Of a stretch of 64,000 nt of DNA, positions 1 to 8,533 are shown in pieces; the stretch's first letter is position 1; every line of letters begins with the position of its first letter. Both the position numbers and the translations under genes were made by a program. Where the stretch lies: assembly GCA_016707175.1 (NCBI GenBank), contig JADJIB010000006.1, positions 1-64,000 on the forward strand, read 5' to 3'. The DNA comes from Candidatus Phosphoribacter hodrii. GTDB taxonomy: Bacteria; Actinomycetota; Actinomycetes; Actinomycetales; Dermatophilaceae. Below the pieces are notes generated by a model. It was not told the origin of the DNA and did not search any database. It saw nothing but the letters and a program-made list of their open reading frames with translations.

Positions 1-294
1 GGCATCGGCCTCATCGTCTCGGCGTCGCGCCGGCCTCGACACGGCCAACATGGCGGCCTTCTGTCGCGTTCCTGCTCAGTGTTCCTTGTCCAGGTTCGCC
101 TTTGCGCTCGATCAGATCCCGCCGGTCCCTGAGTGGATCAGTCGGCTCTTCCCGGCCCGCTACATGGGGACGATCTCGCGCTCGGGTGCTGCTCGAAGGC
201 CGCCGGCTTCCCGAGGTCTGGCCGCAGGTGGCGCGCTCGCGGCGACGCCCTCATCAGCCTGCCCACCGCGGTCCGGCTGCACGGGCGCGCATGA
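1..294 (+). pseudogene. ABC-2 type transporter permease, C-terminal fragment (cut by window edge, frameshifted)
   Basis: The window opens inside the last part of an ABC-2 membrane subunit. The first codons read GIGLIVSA, and from about base 110 another frame gives PPVPEWISRLFPARY, the conserved block that precedes the last membrane helix in YbhR/YbhS-type permeases. A third frame then gives LPEVWPQV and a fourth shift leads to the final residues LPTAVRLHGRA and a TGA at 292-294. That stop overlaps the ATG of the next permease (ATGA), as expected in an operon of two permeases and one ATPase. At least two one-base shifts break the frame. Because the next genes show the same kind of damage, sequence error is more likely than real decay. 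The N-terminal part lies outside the window. Confidence 0.6.
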
Positions 295-1405
295 GCCTGA
301 CCCGCATCCGCCTGCTGGTGTGGAAGGAGTTCCTCCAGCTGCGGCGTGACCCGCTGTTGTTGCGGCTGCTGCTGCTCATGCCGATCATCCAACTCGTCGG
401 CTTCGGGTACGTCGTGTCCGTTGACGTGCGCAACCTGCCGACGGCCGTCGTCGACCTCGACCAGACGGTCGTCTCGCGCCAGCTGGAGTCGAGTTTCACG
501 GCGTCGGGCTACTTCTTGGTCGTCGCGCGCCCGGACGCCGAGACTCAGCTGACTTCGTTGCTGGACACCGGAGTTGCGAAGGTGGCGCTCGTCATCCCGC
601 AGGGCACGCAGACCTCCTTGCGCGCGGCCAGACTGCGCCGGTCGGGATCGTCGTCGATGGGTCCGACTCGCAGATCGCCAGCGTGGGCAGTGGGTATGCC
701 GCGCAAGCCATCGCCCGCTTCAACGCCTCGCGGACGGCGGCGTTCACGGGGTCGCTGCAAGCGCCGGGGATCGATGCGCGGACGCGGGTGGTGTTCAACC
801 CGACGCTCGACCCGATCAACACGATGATCCCTGGGCTGGTCGCCGCGATCCTCATGATCTCGCTCATGTCGATCATGTCCCAGGCGGTCGTGCGGGAACG
901 CGAGTCGGGGACGTTGGAGCAGATGTTCGTCACGCCAATTCGCCCGTCGGAGTATCTCATTGCGTGGCGCCCTATGCGCTGCTGGCCGTCACGCCGCTGA
1001 GCGTTGTCGCTGCCATCGGGGTGCTGTGGTTCAAGGTGCCGTTCAACGGGTCGGTGTGGGTGGTGTTCGTCGGGCTCGCGCTGTTCCTGCTCATCTCGGT
1101 GGGGCTGGGATTGCTCGTCTCGCTCATCTCCCGAACCCGCCAACAGGCCCAGCAGGCATTGGTTTTCATCATGATCCCGACGATGGTGCTGTCCGGTTTC
1201 ATCTTCCCCATCGAGTCGATGCCGGAGGCGATCCAACCTCACGTATGCCGTGCCGCTGCGGTATGCGCTCACGGTGTTGCGGGGGTCGTTCGTCAAGGGC
1301 AGCGGCTTCGAGGCGCTTGCTACGCCGCTGTGGGCCATGGTCGGTTTCGCGATCGTCATCTTCGGGGCGGCCGTCATCGCCACCCGTCGCCGGATCGCTG
1401 AGTGA
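291..1405 (+). pseudogene. ABC-2 type transporter permease (YbhR/YhhJ-like), three apparent frameshifts
   Basis: Membrane subunit of a drug- or lipid-type ABC-2 exporter. The ATG at 291 starts an amphipathic N-terminus (RIRLLVWKEFLQLRRDP) and a first membrane helix, followed by the large outer domain with the VDLDQTVVSRQLESSF block. The frame shifts near 620-635, where the product continues as GIVVDGSDSQIAS, again near 955-965 before APYALLAVTPL, and near 1238 before YAVPLRYALTVLRGSFV. It ends at TGA 1403-1405. The total length, about 371 codons, is normal for the family, so the reading is consistent with three small indels in an intact gene. The family marker PTMVLSGFIFPIESMP is present. It sits between another permease and the ATPase. 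Substrate is unknown. Confidence 0.75.
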
Positions 1406-1417
1406 GGGGGTGTTGCG

Positions 1418-2392
1418 ATGACCCGGGAAGGTGAGGTTCACGGCATACCCGCTGATCCGTCTGCGGCGATCTCGGTGAGGGGACTGACCAAGACGTTCGC
1501 GTTTCACGGCGGTCGACGAGGATCCCGTCTGGACGTGCCGCGCGGGCAGGTGTTCGGCTTCCTTGGGCCGAACGGGTCTGGGAAGACGACGACGATCCGC
1601 ATCCTCACGGGGACGTCGGCGCCCCGCAGCGGGCAGGCGTTGGTGCTCGGCGAGGACGTCGTCGCGCATCCAGAGCGGGTGCGGCCGCGGATCGGTTACA
1701 TGTCGCAGAAGTTCGCGCTGTTCGAGGACCTCACGGTCGATGAGAACCTGCGCTTCTATGCCGGCGTCTATGCGCTGGACCCGGCGGTGTTTGCTGCGCG
1801 TCGGCGCTACATCCTCGAGATGGCCGACCTGCAGGGGCGCGAGCGGGAGCTCACGCGCAACCTCTCGGTCGGGTGGCGGCAACGGCTCGCGCTCGGGGCG
1901 GCGACCATCCACGAGCCGGATTTGTTGTTTCTGGATGAACCGACCTCCGGCGTGGATCCCGTTGCGCGGCGGCAGTTCTGGGACCTGCTCTATGAGCTGG
2001 CCGGGCGTGGGGTGACGCTGTTCGTGACGACGCACTACATGGAGGAGGCGAGCCACTGCCACCGGCTGGCCTTCATCTATCGGGGTCGGATCGTCGCGGA
2101 GGGTAGCCCGAACGAGATCCGCGCCAACCTCTCGACGCAACGGGTCTATGACGTCACGGTCCGGGATGCCGACCTGGCGCTGGGTTGGTTGGAGACGGCC
2201 GACGGGATCGCGGAGGCCTATCTGTCGGGGGCGGCTCTGCACGCGGTGATCGACCGTGGAGTGGATCGGGGGGCGGGCGCGTTGCGCGAGCGGATGGTGG
2301 CCGCGGGCTTCGCCGATGCCGTCGTCGTGTCTGTCGAGCCGACCATCGAGGACGTGTTCGTCAACCTCGTCAGCCGCGAGCGCGAGGCATAG
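1418..2392 (+). CDS. ABC transporter ATP-binding protein (YbhF/DrrA-like)
   Basis: ATPase of the exporter encoded by the two upstream permeases, 324 residues. Walker A is GPNGSGKTT (about residue 50), the Q-loop region is YMSQKFALFEDLT, and Walker B is LLFLDEPTSGVDP. The signature motif is LSVGWRQR instead of LSGGQ, a variant also seen in the YbhF branch. The switch histidine is in VTTHYMEEA. The C-terminal extension ending EDVFVNLV is typical of DrrA/YbhF proteins. The segment just before LDVPRGQVFGF is odd: the family expects about ten residues like AVDGVS here, the neighbouring frame reads AVDED, and a compensating pair of indels near 1515-1532 is possible. It follows the permease stop after 12 bases, so all three are co-transcribed. 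Substrate cannot be told. Confidence 0.88.
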   Translation: MTREGEVHGIPADPSAAISVRGLTKTFAFHGGRRGSRLDVPRGQVFGFLGPNGSGKTTTIRILTGTSAPRSGQALVLGEDVVAHPERVRPRIGYMSQKFALFEDLTVDENLRFYAGVYALDPAVFAARRRYILEMADLQGRERELTRNLSVGWRQRLALGAATIHEPDLLFLDEPTSGVDPVARRQFWDLLYELAGRGVTLFVTTHYMEEASHCHRLAFIYRGRIVAEGSPNEIRANLSTQRVYDVTVRDADLALGWLETADGIAEAYLSGAALHAVIDRGVDRGAGALRERMVAAGFADAVVVSVEPTIEDVFVNLVSREREA

Positions 2393-2458
2393 CCACTTGG
2401 GATTGTGGCGGGTCGGGTCGGGCCCTCGACTGTGCGGGGGACGGCCCAGCAAGGTTCG

Positions 2459-3400
2459 TCAATGACGGAGGCGGACAACTGCTCGCAGAAGCAGCCGGGC
2501 GCTGACCAGGCCCACCAGCGGGCTGGCCACGCCGATCCGCTGTTGGAGGGCGGTGGCGCGGGCGATGTCCCCGGTCGAAACCGGCGGCCCGTCGCCCAGC
2601 CGCCCGCGTTCCTCGCGGACGCCCGCGTAGTCATTGGTCCCGCCGAGTTGCCGGCCCAGGGCAGCAGCGAACGCCGCCTCCACGGGTCCGGCGTTGGGGC
2701 TCGGGTGGGCGGGGGCGTCGCGGCGGACCACGGCATACACCTGCCGTGAGCCCGTCAGCGACCATGTGGTGAGGGCCGTCATGGCGACCGTGACCCGTGC
2801 CGGCACCCAGTTGGCGAGATCATCGAGCCGCGCTGCGGCCCAACCGAACTCGGCATATCGAGCCGACCGGTAACCGACCATCGCGTCGAGGGTGTTGACG
2901 GCCCGATAGCCGAGCAGCCCCGGCAGGCCGGCGACGGCGCCCCAGAACAGTGGGCTGACGACGGCATCTGCGCCGTTCTCGGCGACCGACTCGACACACG
3001 CGCGGGCCAACTCGTCGGCATCGAGCCCTGAGGGGTCCCGGCCGACGAGGTGCGGATCCGCAGCCTCGCGCCCGCCAGGTCGTCTGCCTGCAGCAGGGCA
3101 TCCATGGCCTCGGCTTCGCGGGCCAGTGAGCGCCCTCCGAGGACTGCCCACGTCGCCGCGGCAACCACCGGGACCCGAGCAGCCCGCGGGGGCCGGGTCA
3201 GCGCCTGCCCGAGGGCCACTGCGCCCCCGACCGACACCGCCTCGTGAACGATCCCAGACGAGCGCCGCGGCGCATAGGCCGTTCGAGCGCCTCCGCCACT
3301 CGTCCGAACCCGGCGACCGGGTGCCAGCGCCGGGGTCACCAAAGGCGAGGTCCGCGGCATACCTGAGGACGAGGCCGACGGCGACGTCGTCCAGGCTCAT
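2459..3400 (-). CDS. cbiB: Adenosylcobinamide-phosphate synthase CbiB/CobD, frameshifted
   Basis: Integral membrane enzyme of cobalamin assembly that joins an aminopropanol (phosphate) arm to cobyric acid. The start (ATG 3400) reads GLVLRYAADLAFGDP, close to the CbiB N-terminus. The next block is in a second frame (HPVAGFGRVAEALERPM), the third in yet another (AATWAVLGGRSLAREA), and from about 3060 the frame returns to the first and gives VGRDPSGLDADELARAC, then GYRAVNTLDAMVGYRS and RLDDLANWVPAR, all CbiB hallmarks. So three or more one-base shifts lie at 3050-3330, while the total length is normal (about 314 codons). The start overlaps the stop of the aminotransferase by four bases, so the two are translated together. 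Errors in the sequence are the likeliest reason for the shifts. Confidence 0.85.
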   Translation of the reverse strand: MSLDDVAVGLVLRYAADLAFGDPGAGTRSPGSDEWRRRSNGLCAAALVWDRSRGGVGRGRSGPRAGADPAPAGCSGPGGCRGDVGSPRRALTGPRSRGHGCPAAGRRPGGREAADPHLVGRDPSGLDADELARACVESVAENGADAVVSPLFWGAVAGLPGLLGYRAVNTLDAMVGYRSARYAEFGWAAARLDDLANWVPARVTVAMTALTTWSLTGSRQVYAVVRRDAPAHPSPNAGPVEAAFAAALGRQLGGTNDYAGVREERGRLGDGPPVSTGDIARATALQQRIGVASPLVGLVSARLLLRAVVRLRH

Positions 3401-4471
3401 GGCCTTTCCCCATCAAGCCGCGTCCCGGCCGCCGATCCCCCGTCATCGCCGCAGACCCCGCGAAGCCGGACCTCGGCGAGGGCGCGGACGAGGGCGTCGC
3501 TGGTCGCCGCGTCGCGGACCGCGATCCGCACCCAGCCGCCGTCGAGCCCGGGGAAGGTGTCGCCGCGGCGCACGGCATACCCCTGTTCGCGAAGTTCCGC
3601 GTGGATGCCCGGGCCGACCTCGACAAGGACGAACGGTGCCTCGCCCGGGACGGGCCGCAGACCGATCGACTCGAGAGCCTGGACTAGGTGGCCCCGGTCA
3701 CGGGCTATCGCCTCGGCGACCCGCGCGACCTCGGCGAGGGCCTCGGGGGTCGCTGTCGCGGCCATGACGGCGGCGGCCGGGGTGGACACCGACCAGGGGG
3801 ACTGCTGCTCGGCGAGGGCCGCGACCAGGTCTGGATCGCCGACGACGTAACCCGCGCGCAGCCCGGCGACCCCCCACGTCTTGGTGAGCGAGCGGAGGAC
3901 GAGAACCCGCCAGGTCGGGGCTGATGAGGCTCTCCGCTCGCCGCGGATCGCGTCGGCGAAGGCCTCGTCGACTACCAGACGCGACAGGCGCGCGCAGAGC
4001 CTCCAGGGTGGCGCGCGGGTGCAGGACGCCGGTCGGGTTCGTGGGGTTGCCGACGAGGACGAGGTCGGCCCGTGGGTCGACGGCGGCCGGATCGAGCGTG
4101 AACCCCGACTCGGCCCGCAGCACATGCCGGTCGGGCACGCGGCCGGCCCGGCGCAGGGCGGCCTCTGGTTCGGTGAACTGCGGATGCACGATGAGCGGGC
4201 GCCGGGCCGCGATGGCGCGCGCGATCAGCGTGAACGCCTCCGCGCCACCACTGGTCGGCAGGACCATGTCCTCGGGGACGCCGTGTCGGTGGGCGACCGC
4301 GGCGCGAGCGACCGAGGGATCTGGGTATGCCGCGAGCTGCCCGGTCGTGTCCCGAATGACCTCCGCGAGCCAGGCGGGCGGGGTCCCGACCCGGACGTTG
4401 ACGGCGAGGTCGACGAGGTGGGTGGCCCCCCTGACCTCCACGTCCCCGTGGTGGTCCAGGCGCTCGGTCAC
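3397..4471 (-). CDS. cobC: CobC-like aminotransferase (threonine-phosphate decarboxylase family), one frameshift
   Basis: Fold-type I PLP enzyme, class I/II, related to L-threonine-O-3-phosphate decarboxylase (CobC/CobD) and to histidinol-phosphate aminotransferase. The GTG at 4471 opens a frame with LPTSGGAEAFTLIARA and LVLVGNPTNPTGVL (the Asn contacts the cofactor). Near 4000 the frame shifts and continues as RLSRLVVDEAFADAI and LRSLTKTWGVAGLRAGY, where the Lys of SLTK is the Schiff-base residue, to a normal C-terminus. Total length is about 357 codons. It is followed by cbiB with a four-base overlap, which supports the cobalamin role: its product would supply (R)-1-amino-2-propanol phosphate to CbiB. 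A TAGGGT box lies six bases before the GTG and there is no Shine-Dalgarno, so the mRNA is probably leaderless. Confidence 0.82.
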
Positions 4472-4477
4472 CTCGCG

Positions 4478-4483
4478 ACCCTA
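4478..4483 (-). promoter_or_regulatory. -10 box TAGGGT for a leaderless cobC mRNA
   Basis: TAGGGT on the minus strand ends six bases upstream of the GTG start of the cobC-like gene. This spacing puts the transcription start at or next to the start codon. No Shine-Dalgarno sequence is present. The call rests on motif and spacing only. Confidence 0.45.
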
Positions 4484-4506
4484 TCGGTGTCTTTCAGGCG
4501 TCGTCC

Positions 4507-4512
4507 TACACT
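4507..4512 (+). promoter_or_regulatory. Candidate -10 box TACACT for the TPR gene
   Basis: TACACT lies about 100 bases upstream of the TPR protein start and just outside the divergent cobC promoter. A start near 4519 would give a leader of about 90 bases. No convincing -35 box was seen. Confidence 0.3.
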
Positions 4513-4610
4513 CACGACGTGCCCTGCGTGTGTGGCCGAGGCGCCCGATGGGATCCACCGGCCCTCAGGTGGTGGACCGCGAGCTGACCTGCCCAGCGAT
4601 GGAGGAACTC

Positions 4611-6401
4611 ATGACGACGACCGGCCCGATCCACTCGTTAGAAGACTCGGTGGGCAACGCGGTGGATGACGAATACCCTTACGATCTGGGCGAATACGCG
4701 CGGCCGGTGACGACCACCGTTGCTGCGGCCGCCACATGGGTGAACCGCGGGCTGGTGTGGACCTTCGGGTTCAACCACGAGGAGGCGGTCGAGTGTTTCC
4801 AGCGGGCCATCGACCTCGACCCCGACTGCGCACTCGCGCACTGGGGGAGCGCCTTCGCGCTCGGCCCGAACTACAACAAGCCGTGGGAGTTCTTCGCGCC
4901 CGACGAGGCGACGGCGGTCCTGGAACGTGCGCGCGATGAGGCGCGGGTTGCGGCGGACTGCGCATCGGGGGGCACGGCGGTCGAGCAGGCGCTGACCGGA
5001 GCCTTGCTGGCCCGGTATCCCGACGGCCGTCCGATCGAGGAGTGCACGGCCTGGGAGGTGGAGTATGCCGCCGCCATGGGCCAGGTGTATGCCGCGCATG
5101 GCGGCGACCTCGACGTGGCCTGCTTCTACGCCGAGGCGCTGATGAACCTCACGGCGTGGCAGTTGTGGGACCAGCGCACCGGGGAGCCGGCCGAAGGGTC
5201 GCGAACCCTGGAGGCGAAGGCGGTCCTTGAGGCCGCGCTGGCTGCCCCCGGGGGCTCGCAGCATCCGGGCCTCCTGCACATGTACATCCACCTGATGGAG
5301 ATGTCGCCGACCCCCGAGAGGGCGCTGCCGGTCGCGGACCTGCTCCGAGGACTGGTGCCGGACGCGGGGCATCTGCAACACATGCCGACCCACCTTGATG
5401 TGCTGTGCGGTGACTACAGCGGGGTGGTCGCGTCGAACAGTGCCGCGATCGCGGCCGACGCGGCGTTTGTTGCCAAGCGGGGGCCGCTGAACTTCTACAC
5501 GCTTTATCGGGCGCACAACCTGCACTTCAAGATCTACGGCGCTCTGTTCCTCGGGCAGGAGCGGACGGCTCTCGCCACGGTCGATCAACTCGAAGCGGCG
5601 ATCCCGGAGGAGTTGCTGCGCGTGCAGTTGCCGCCGATGGCCGACTGGCTGGAGGGCTTCGTGCCGATGCGGGTGCATGCCCTGGTCCGGTTCGGTCGGT
5701 GGGATGCGTTGATCGGCTTGCCGTTGCCCGCGGACCAGGATCTCTACTGCACCACCACGGCGATGCTGCACTACGGCAAGGGTGTGGCCTTCTCGGCGAC
5801 CGGGCGGGTCGCCGAGGCGGAGGAGGAGCGTCGGCTGTTCTTGGCTGCCGTGGAGAGGGTCCCGGAGTCGCGGATGCTGTTCAACAACACCTGCCGCGAC
5901 ATCCTGGCCGTGGCAAGCGAGATGCTCGACGGCGAGCTCGAGTATCGAAAAGGCAACCACGACAGTGCGTTTGCGCACTTGCGCCGTTCGGTCGAGTTGG
6001 ACGATGGCCTGCCCTACGACGAGCCGTGGGGCTGGATGCAGCCGACCCGGCACGCGCTCGGTGCGCTGCTGTTGGAGCAAGGGCACGTCGAGGAGGCGGA
6101 GGCCGTCTATCGCGCCGACCTTGGGCTCGACGCGACCTTGCCGAGGGCTTGCCAGCACCCCGGCAACGTCTGGGCGCTGCACGGCTATCACGAGTGCCTG
6201 GTTCGGCTTGCCAAACACGACCTCGCCGAGGTCGTCGCGCAGCAACTGAAGCTCGCCGGCGCCCGCGCCGACGAGCCGATCACGGCGTCGTGCCTATGCC
6301 GGATCGATCGATCAGGGGCGCTGCTGGCGGTCGACACCTGTTGCTCCGGCGAACCTCCTTCCGGCCCCGCCGAACCCGCGACCGGCTGTTGCTCCCACTG
6401 A
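4611..6401 (+). CDS. Tetratricopeptide-repeat protein with a cysteine-rich C-terminal tail
   Basis: 596-residue soluble protein. The ATG at 4611 is chosen because GGAGGA lies four bases upstream; the open frame continues further up without a better start. The N-terminal half has TPR-like helical pairs, clearest in FNHEEAVECFQRAIDLDPDCALAHWG (residues about 50-75, quoted in part) and again near the C-terminus in ALGALLLEQGHVEEAEAVYR. A central block carries HLMEMSP and LQHMPTHLD. The last 40 residues hold six cysteines (SCLC, DTCCSG, TGCCSH) in a Pro/Gly-rich context that looks like a metal-binding or redox tail. There is no signal peptide or membrane helix. Neighbours give no pathway. The tail is not part of the TPR fold I know, and its role is unknown. 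Confidence 0.8.
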   Translation: MTTTGPIHSLEDSVGNAVDDEYPYDLGEYARPVTTTVAAAATWVNRGLVWTFGFNHEEAVECFQRAIDLDPDCALAHWGSAFALGPNYNKPWEFFAPDEATAVLERARDEARVAADCASGGTAVEQALTGALLARYPDGRPIEECTAWEVEYAAAMGQVYAAHGGDLDVACFYAEALMNLTAWQLWDQRTGEPAEGSRTLEAKAVLEAALAAPGGSQHPGLLHMYIHLMEMSPTPERALPVADLLRGLVPDAGHLQHMPTHLDVLCGDYSGVVASNSAAIAADAAFVAKRGPLNFYTLYRAHNLHFKIYGALFLGQERTALATVDQLEAAIPEELLRVQLPPMADWLEGFVPMRVHALVRFGRWDALIGLPLPADQDLYCTTTAMLHYGKGVAFSATGRVAEAEEERRLFLAAVERVPESRMLFNNTCRDILAVASEMLDGELEYRKGNHDSAFAHLRRSVELDDGLPYDEPWGWMQPTRHALGALLLEQGHVEEAEAVYRADLGLDATLPRACQHPGNVWALHGYHECLVRLAKHDLAEVVAQQLKLAGARADEPITASCLCRIDRSGALLAVDTCCSGEPPSGPAEPATGCCSH

Positions 6402-6436
6402 CCCCCCCAGCGGTTGGGCGCCAAGTCGTTCACTCA

Positions 6437-6442
6437 TAGGGT
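6437..6442 (+). promoter_or_regulatory. -10 box TAGGGT for a leaderless mRNA
   Basis: TAGGGT ends seven bases before the ATG at 6450, the typical distance for actinobacterial leaderless transcripts. It also supports that ATG over the upstream in-frame TTG at 6414. Confidence 0.5.
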
Positions 6443-6449
6443 GGCCGCC

Positions 6450-6920
6450 ATGGAGATGACGGAGCCGGTGCGGGCGGCAGTGCAGTCGGCCGTGCTGTGT
6501 TGGCTCGCCACGGCGGACGCCGACGGTCGCCCGAGCGTGTCCCCCAAGGAGATCTTCGCGGTGGTCGGCGACGACATCGTCATCGCTCACATCGCGTCTC
6601 CGCGGTCCGTCCGCAACATCGCAGGCAACCCGCAGGTGTGCCTCAGCGTGCTCGATGTGTTCGAGCAGCGCGGCTACCGGATCGCGGGCCGGGCCTCGGT
6701 CGTCACCCCGGATCACGACGCTTTCCCTACCGTGGTGGCGCCCTTGCGGGAGTTGGCCGGAGCCGCCTTCCCGATCAAGGCCGTGATTCGAGTTGCCGTG
6801 CAAGACGTGGAACGGTTGTCGGCTCCCAGCCTCTGGATGTACCCCGACGTCGACCCGGCACAGCGACGAGCCGGTGTCCTGGAGGCCTACGGAGTTGTCG
6901 ACGCGCCCTCACCGGGATGA
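6450..6920 (+). CDS. Pyridoxamine 5'-phosphate oxidase-like (split-barrel FMN) protein
   Basis: 156-residue protein of the split-barrel flavin-binding fold. It begins with an N-terminal helix, then LCWLATADADGRPSVSPKE, the first two strands with the small loop that usually contacts flavin phosphate, followed by VVGDDIVIAHIASPRSVRNI and VCLSVLDVF. This pattern fits the short PPOX-like family of unknown or general-stress function rather than the true PdxH, which is longer and has a different C-terminus. The start at ATG 6450 is preferred because a TAGGGT box sits seven bases upstream and no ribosome-binding site is visible. It follows the TPR gene by about 50 bases but has its own promoter signal. 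Substrate and physiological role cannot be told from sequence. Confidence 0.78.
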   Translation: MEMTEPVRAAVQSAVLCWLATADADGRPSVSPKEIFAVVGDDIVIAHIASPRSVRNIAGNPQVCLSVLDVFEQRGYRIAGRASVVTPDHDAFPTVVAPLRELAGAAFPIKAVIRVAVQDVERLSAPSLWMYPDVDPAQRRAGVLEAYGVVDAPSPG

Positions 6921-7308
6921 GGGAGGGATAGCCGGCTTGTGGGTGCCGGCCATCCACTCGCGACGACCGAGAGGCACTCGTCAGCAGCGACCTCCGAAGC
7001 ACTCCAAGACGCCGGTGTAGTGGCCGACGGTGGTGCCCTGCCCTGCTCTGTTCGAGGCCCCGAGTCACCAATGAAACGATGGTGGCACTCGCGGTTTCGT
7101 CCAGCTACGGGCTGGCCGAAACACGCGGGTGCCCGGCGGGTGCTACTGCCAGGGGTGTAGGTGGGGGATGAGGCTGGTCATCGCGCCGACGATCTGGCGG
7201 GCCTTGGGCAGTTCACCTCGGCGCGCGCCACCGCAGCAGCGGCAAGAGCAACGGCGAACCTTCCTTTCATGAAACCGATCCTGGGATCGGAAACACGAAA
7301 CTGGACCC
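6921..7308. other. Intergenic stretch of 388 bases; possible remnant of a short minus-strand gene
   Basis: No confident gene lies here. On the minus strand an ATG at 7268-7270 starts a short hydrophobic run (FAVALAAAAVARA), and a neighbouring frame then reads ELPKARQIVGAMTSLIPHLH to a stop near 7143; joined by one shift these would form a peptide of about 42 residues directly downstream of the MFS gene. An inverted repeat, CCGATCC at 7275-7281 and GGATCGG at 7284-7290, overlaps the region just upstream of that ATG and could be an operator or a weak terminator of the MFS gene. Evidence for each is thin. Confidence 0.3.
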
Positions 7309-8526
7309 TCAGCGGGCACCCGGGTCGTGTCCGATCCGGCGCGGGGGCTGGAGGCGGCAGAGGACGGCGCCGATGAGGAGCACGACGGCCGAGACTCCGA
7401 GGCCCCATTGTTGGCCGCCGGTGCGGTCGGCGAGCAGTCCGGTGAACCAGGGCCCGATGACCTGGCCCAGGGCGAACACCGTGGTGAGCATCCCGAGCGC
7501 GGCGGTCGTGTCGGCTGGCTCGACGGCGTCGCGACCTGCGGCGGTGACGGCCCCGACGAGCGAGAGGAAGCACAACCCGAACAGCACGCCCGACGCATAG
7601 AGCGCGGGGGTGGCGGACGTGAGGGCGGGTATGCCGGTCGCGACCGCGAGCAGCACGAAGAGGACTGCCGCCGCGGAGCCTCCGCGAGCACCCCGCAGCA
7701 GCCGCGCCCAGACCTGCCCGCTCACCGCCCCGGCCACGCCGAGCGCAACCCAGAAGGCGGCAATCTCCTTGGGAGACAGCCCGACCTGGGTCAACATGGC
7801 GATGATGAACGTCATGTAGCCGATGTAGCCGGCACCGAACAACAGGTAGCCGCTGGCAAGTCGGCCCAGGCCGCTGACCCAGAAGCTCCGCGACCCGGGG
7901 GCCGCAGCGGGAGTGGTGGGGGCGGCATACGCGGCGATGGTGGCGGCCACCGTGCCGACCGCCGCGAGGACCGCGAGAACCAGCCACCCGGTGGGCCATC
8001 CCGCCGGCCCGAGCCGCTCGAACACCGCGGGGACGAGCAGGCCGGAGGCGACGATCCCCACCCCGCCGCCCGCGAAGTAGGTCCCGATGAGCACGGCCGC
8101 GCGGTGCGGGGTATGCCGCCTGCTGATCGTCGAGGTGATCGCGCCACCGAGGACGAAGGCGCCTGCGCCCGCGATGCCGAGGATCGTGCGGACCGCCAGG
8201 AGGACTTCCAGGGAACTTGACGCGGCGGTCGCGGCGAGGGCAAGCACGGTGATGACGAGCGAGCCGACGAAGGCGGGGCGTTGGCCGAGTTTCGCTGCGG
8301 CCCAGGCGGTTCCGAGTGCACCCACAAGGTAACCAACGGCGTTGACCGTGTTCATCAGCCCGGCCGTGGTGAACGACCACCCGAGGTCCGAGCGCATCGC
8401 GGGCAGCAGCAACGCATACGCGAAGCGCGAACACCCGAGAGCGACGAGCGGGGAGGCAGCCAGGCCGATGACGATCAACAGGTCGCGCCGGAAAGGGCGT
8501 GCCACAGTGAGCGGGTCGGCGGCCAT
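7309..8526 (-). CDS. MFS transporter, YbfB/YjiJ type
   Basis: 405-residue membrane protein with about twelve hydrophobic segments. The N-terminal segment ALGCSRFAYALLLPAMRSDLGWSF (quoted in part: GCSRFAYALLLPAM) is the family signature of the YbfB/YjiJ subgroup, and TAGLMNTVNAVGYLVGAL follows in helix 2. Polar loops between helices 2-3 and 8-9 carry the usual basic residues (ISRRHTPHRA). The second half contains GYIGYMTFI and GQVIGPWFTGLLAD. Subgroup members are proton-driven exporters or importers of small molecules of mostly unknown identity. It is read alone on the minus strand, convergent with the PPOX-like gene across an apparently empty spacer. No regulator is next to it, so no substrate is suggested. 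Confidence 0.85.
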   Translation of the reverse strand: MAADPLTVARPFRRDLLIVIGLAASPLVALGCSRFAYALLLPAMRSDLGWSFTTAGLMNTVNAVGYLVGALGTAWAAAKLGQRPAFVGSLVITVLALAATAASSSLEVLLAVRTILGIAGAGAFVLGGAITSTISRRHTPHRAAVLIGTYFAGGGVGIVASGLLVPAVFERLGPAGWPTGWLVLAVLAAVGTVAATIAAYAAPTTPAAAPGSRSFWVSGLGRLASGYLLFGAGYIGYMTFIIAMLTQVGLSPKEIAAFWVALGVAGAVSGQVWARLLRGARGGSAAAVLFVLLAVATGIPALTSATPALYASGVLFGLCFLSLVGAVTAAGRDAVEPADTTAALGMLTTVFALGQVIGPWFTGLLADRTGGQQWGLGVSAVVLLIGAVLCRLQPPRRIGHDPGAR

Positions 8527-8533
8527 GACCGCC

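Noticed and set aside
3924..4610. N-terminal extension of the TPR protein to base 3924
   Set aside because: The extra 229 codons lie opposite the cobC gene and have no protein-like pattern. GGAGGA before ATG 4611 gives a clear start.
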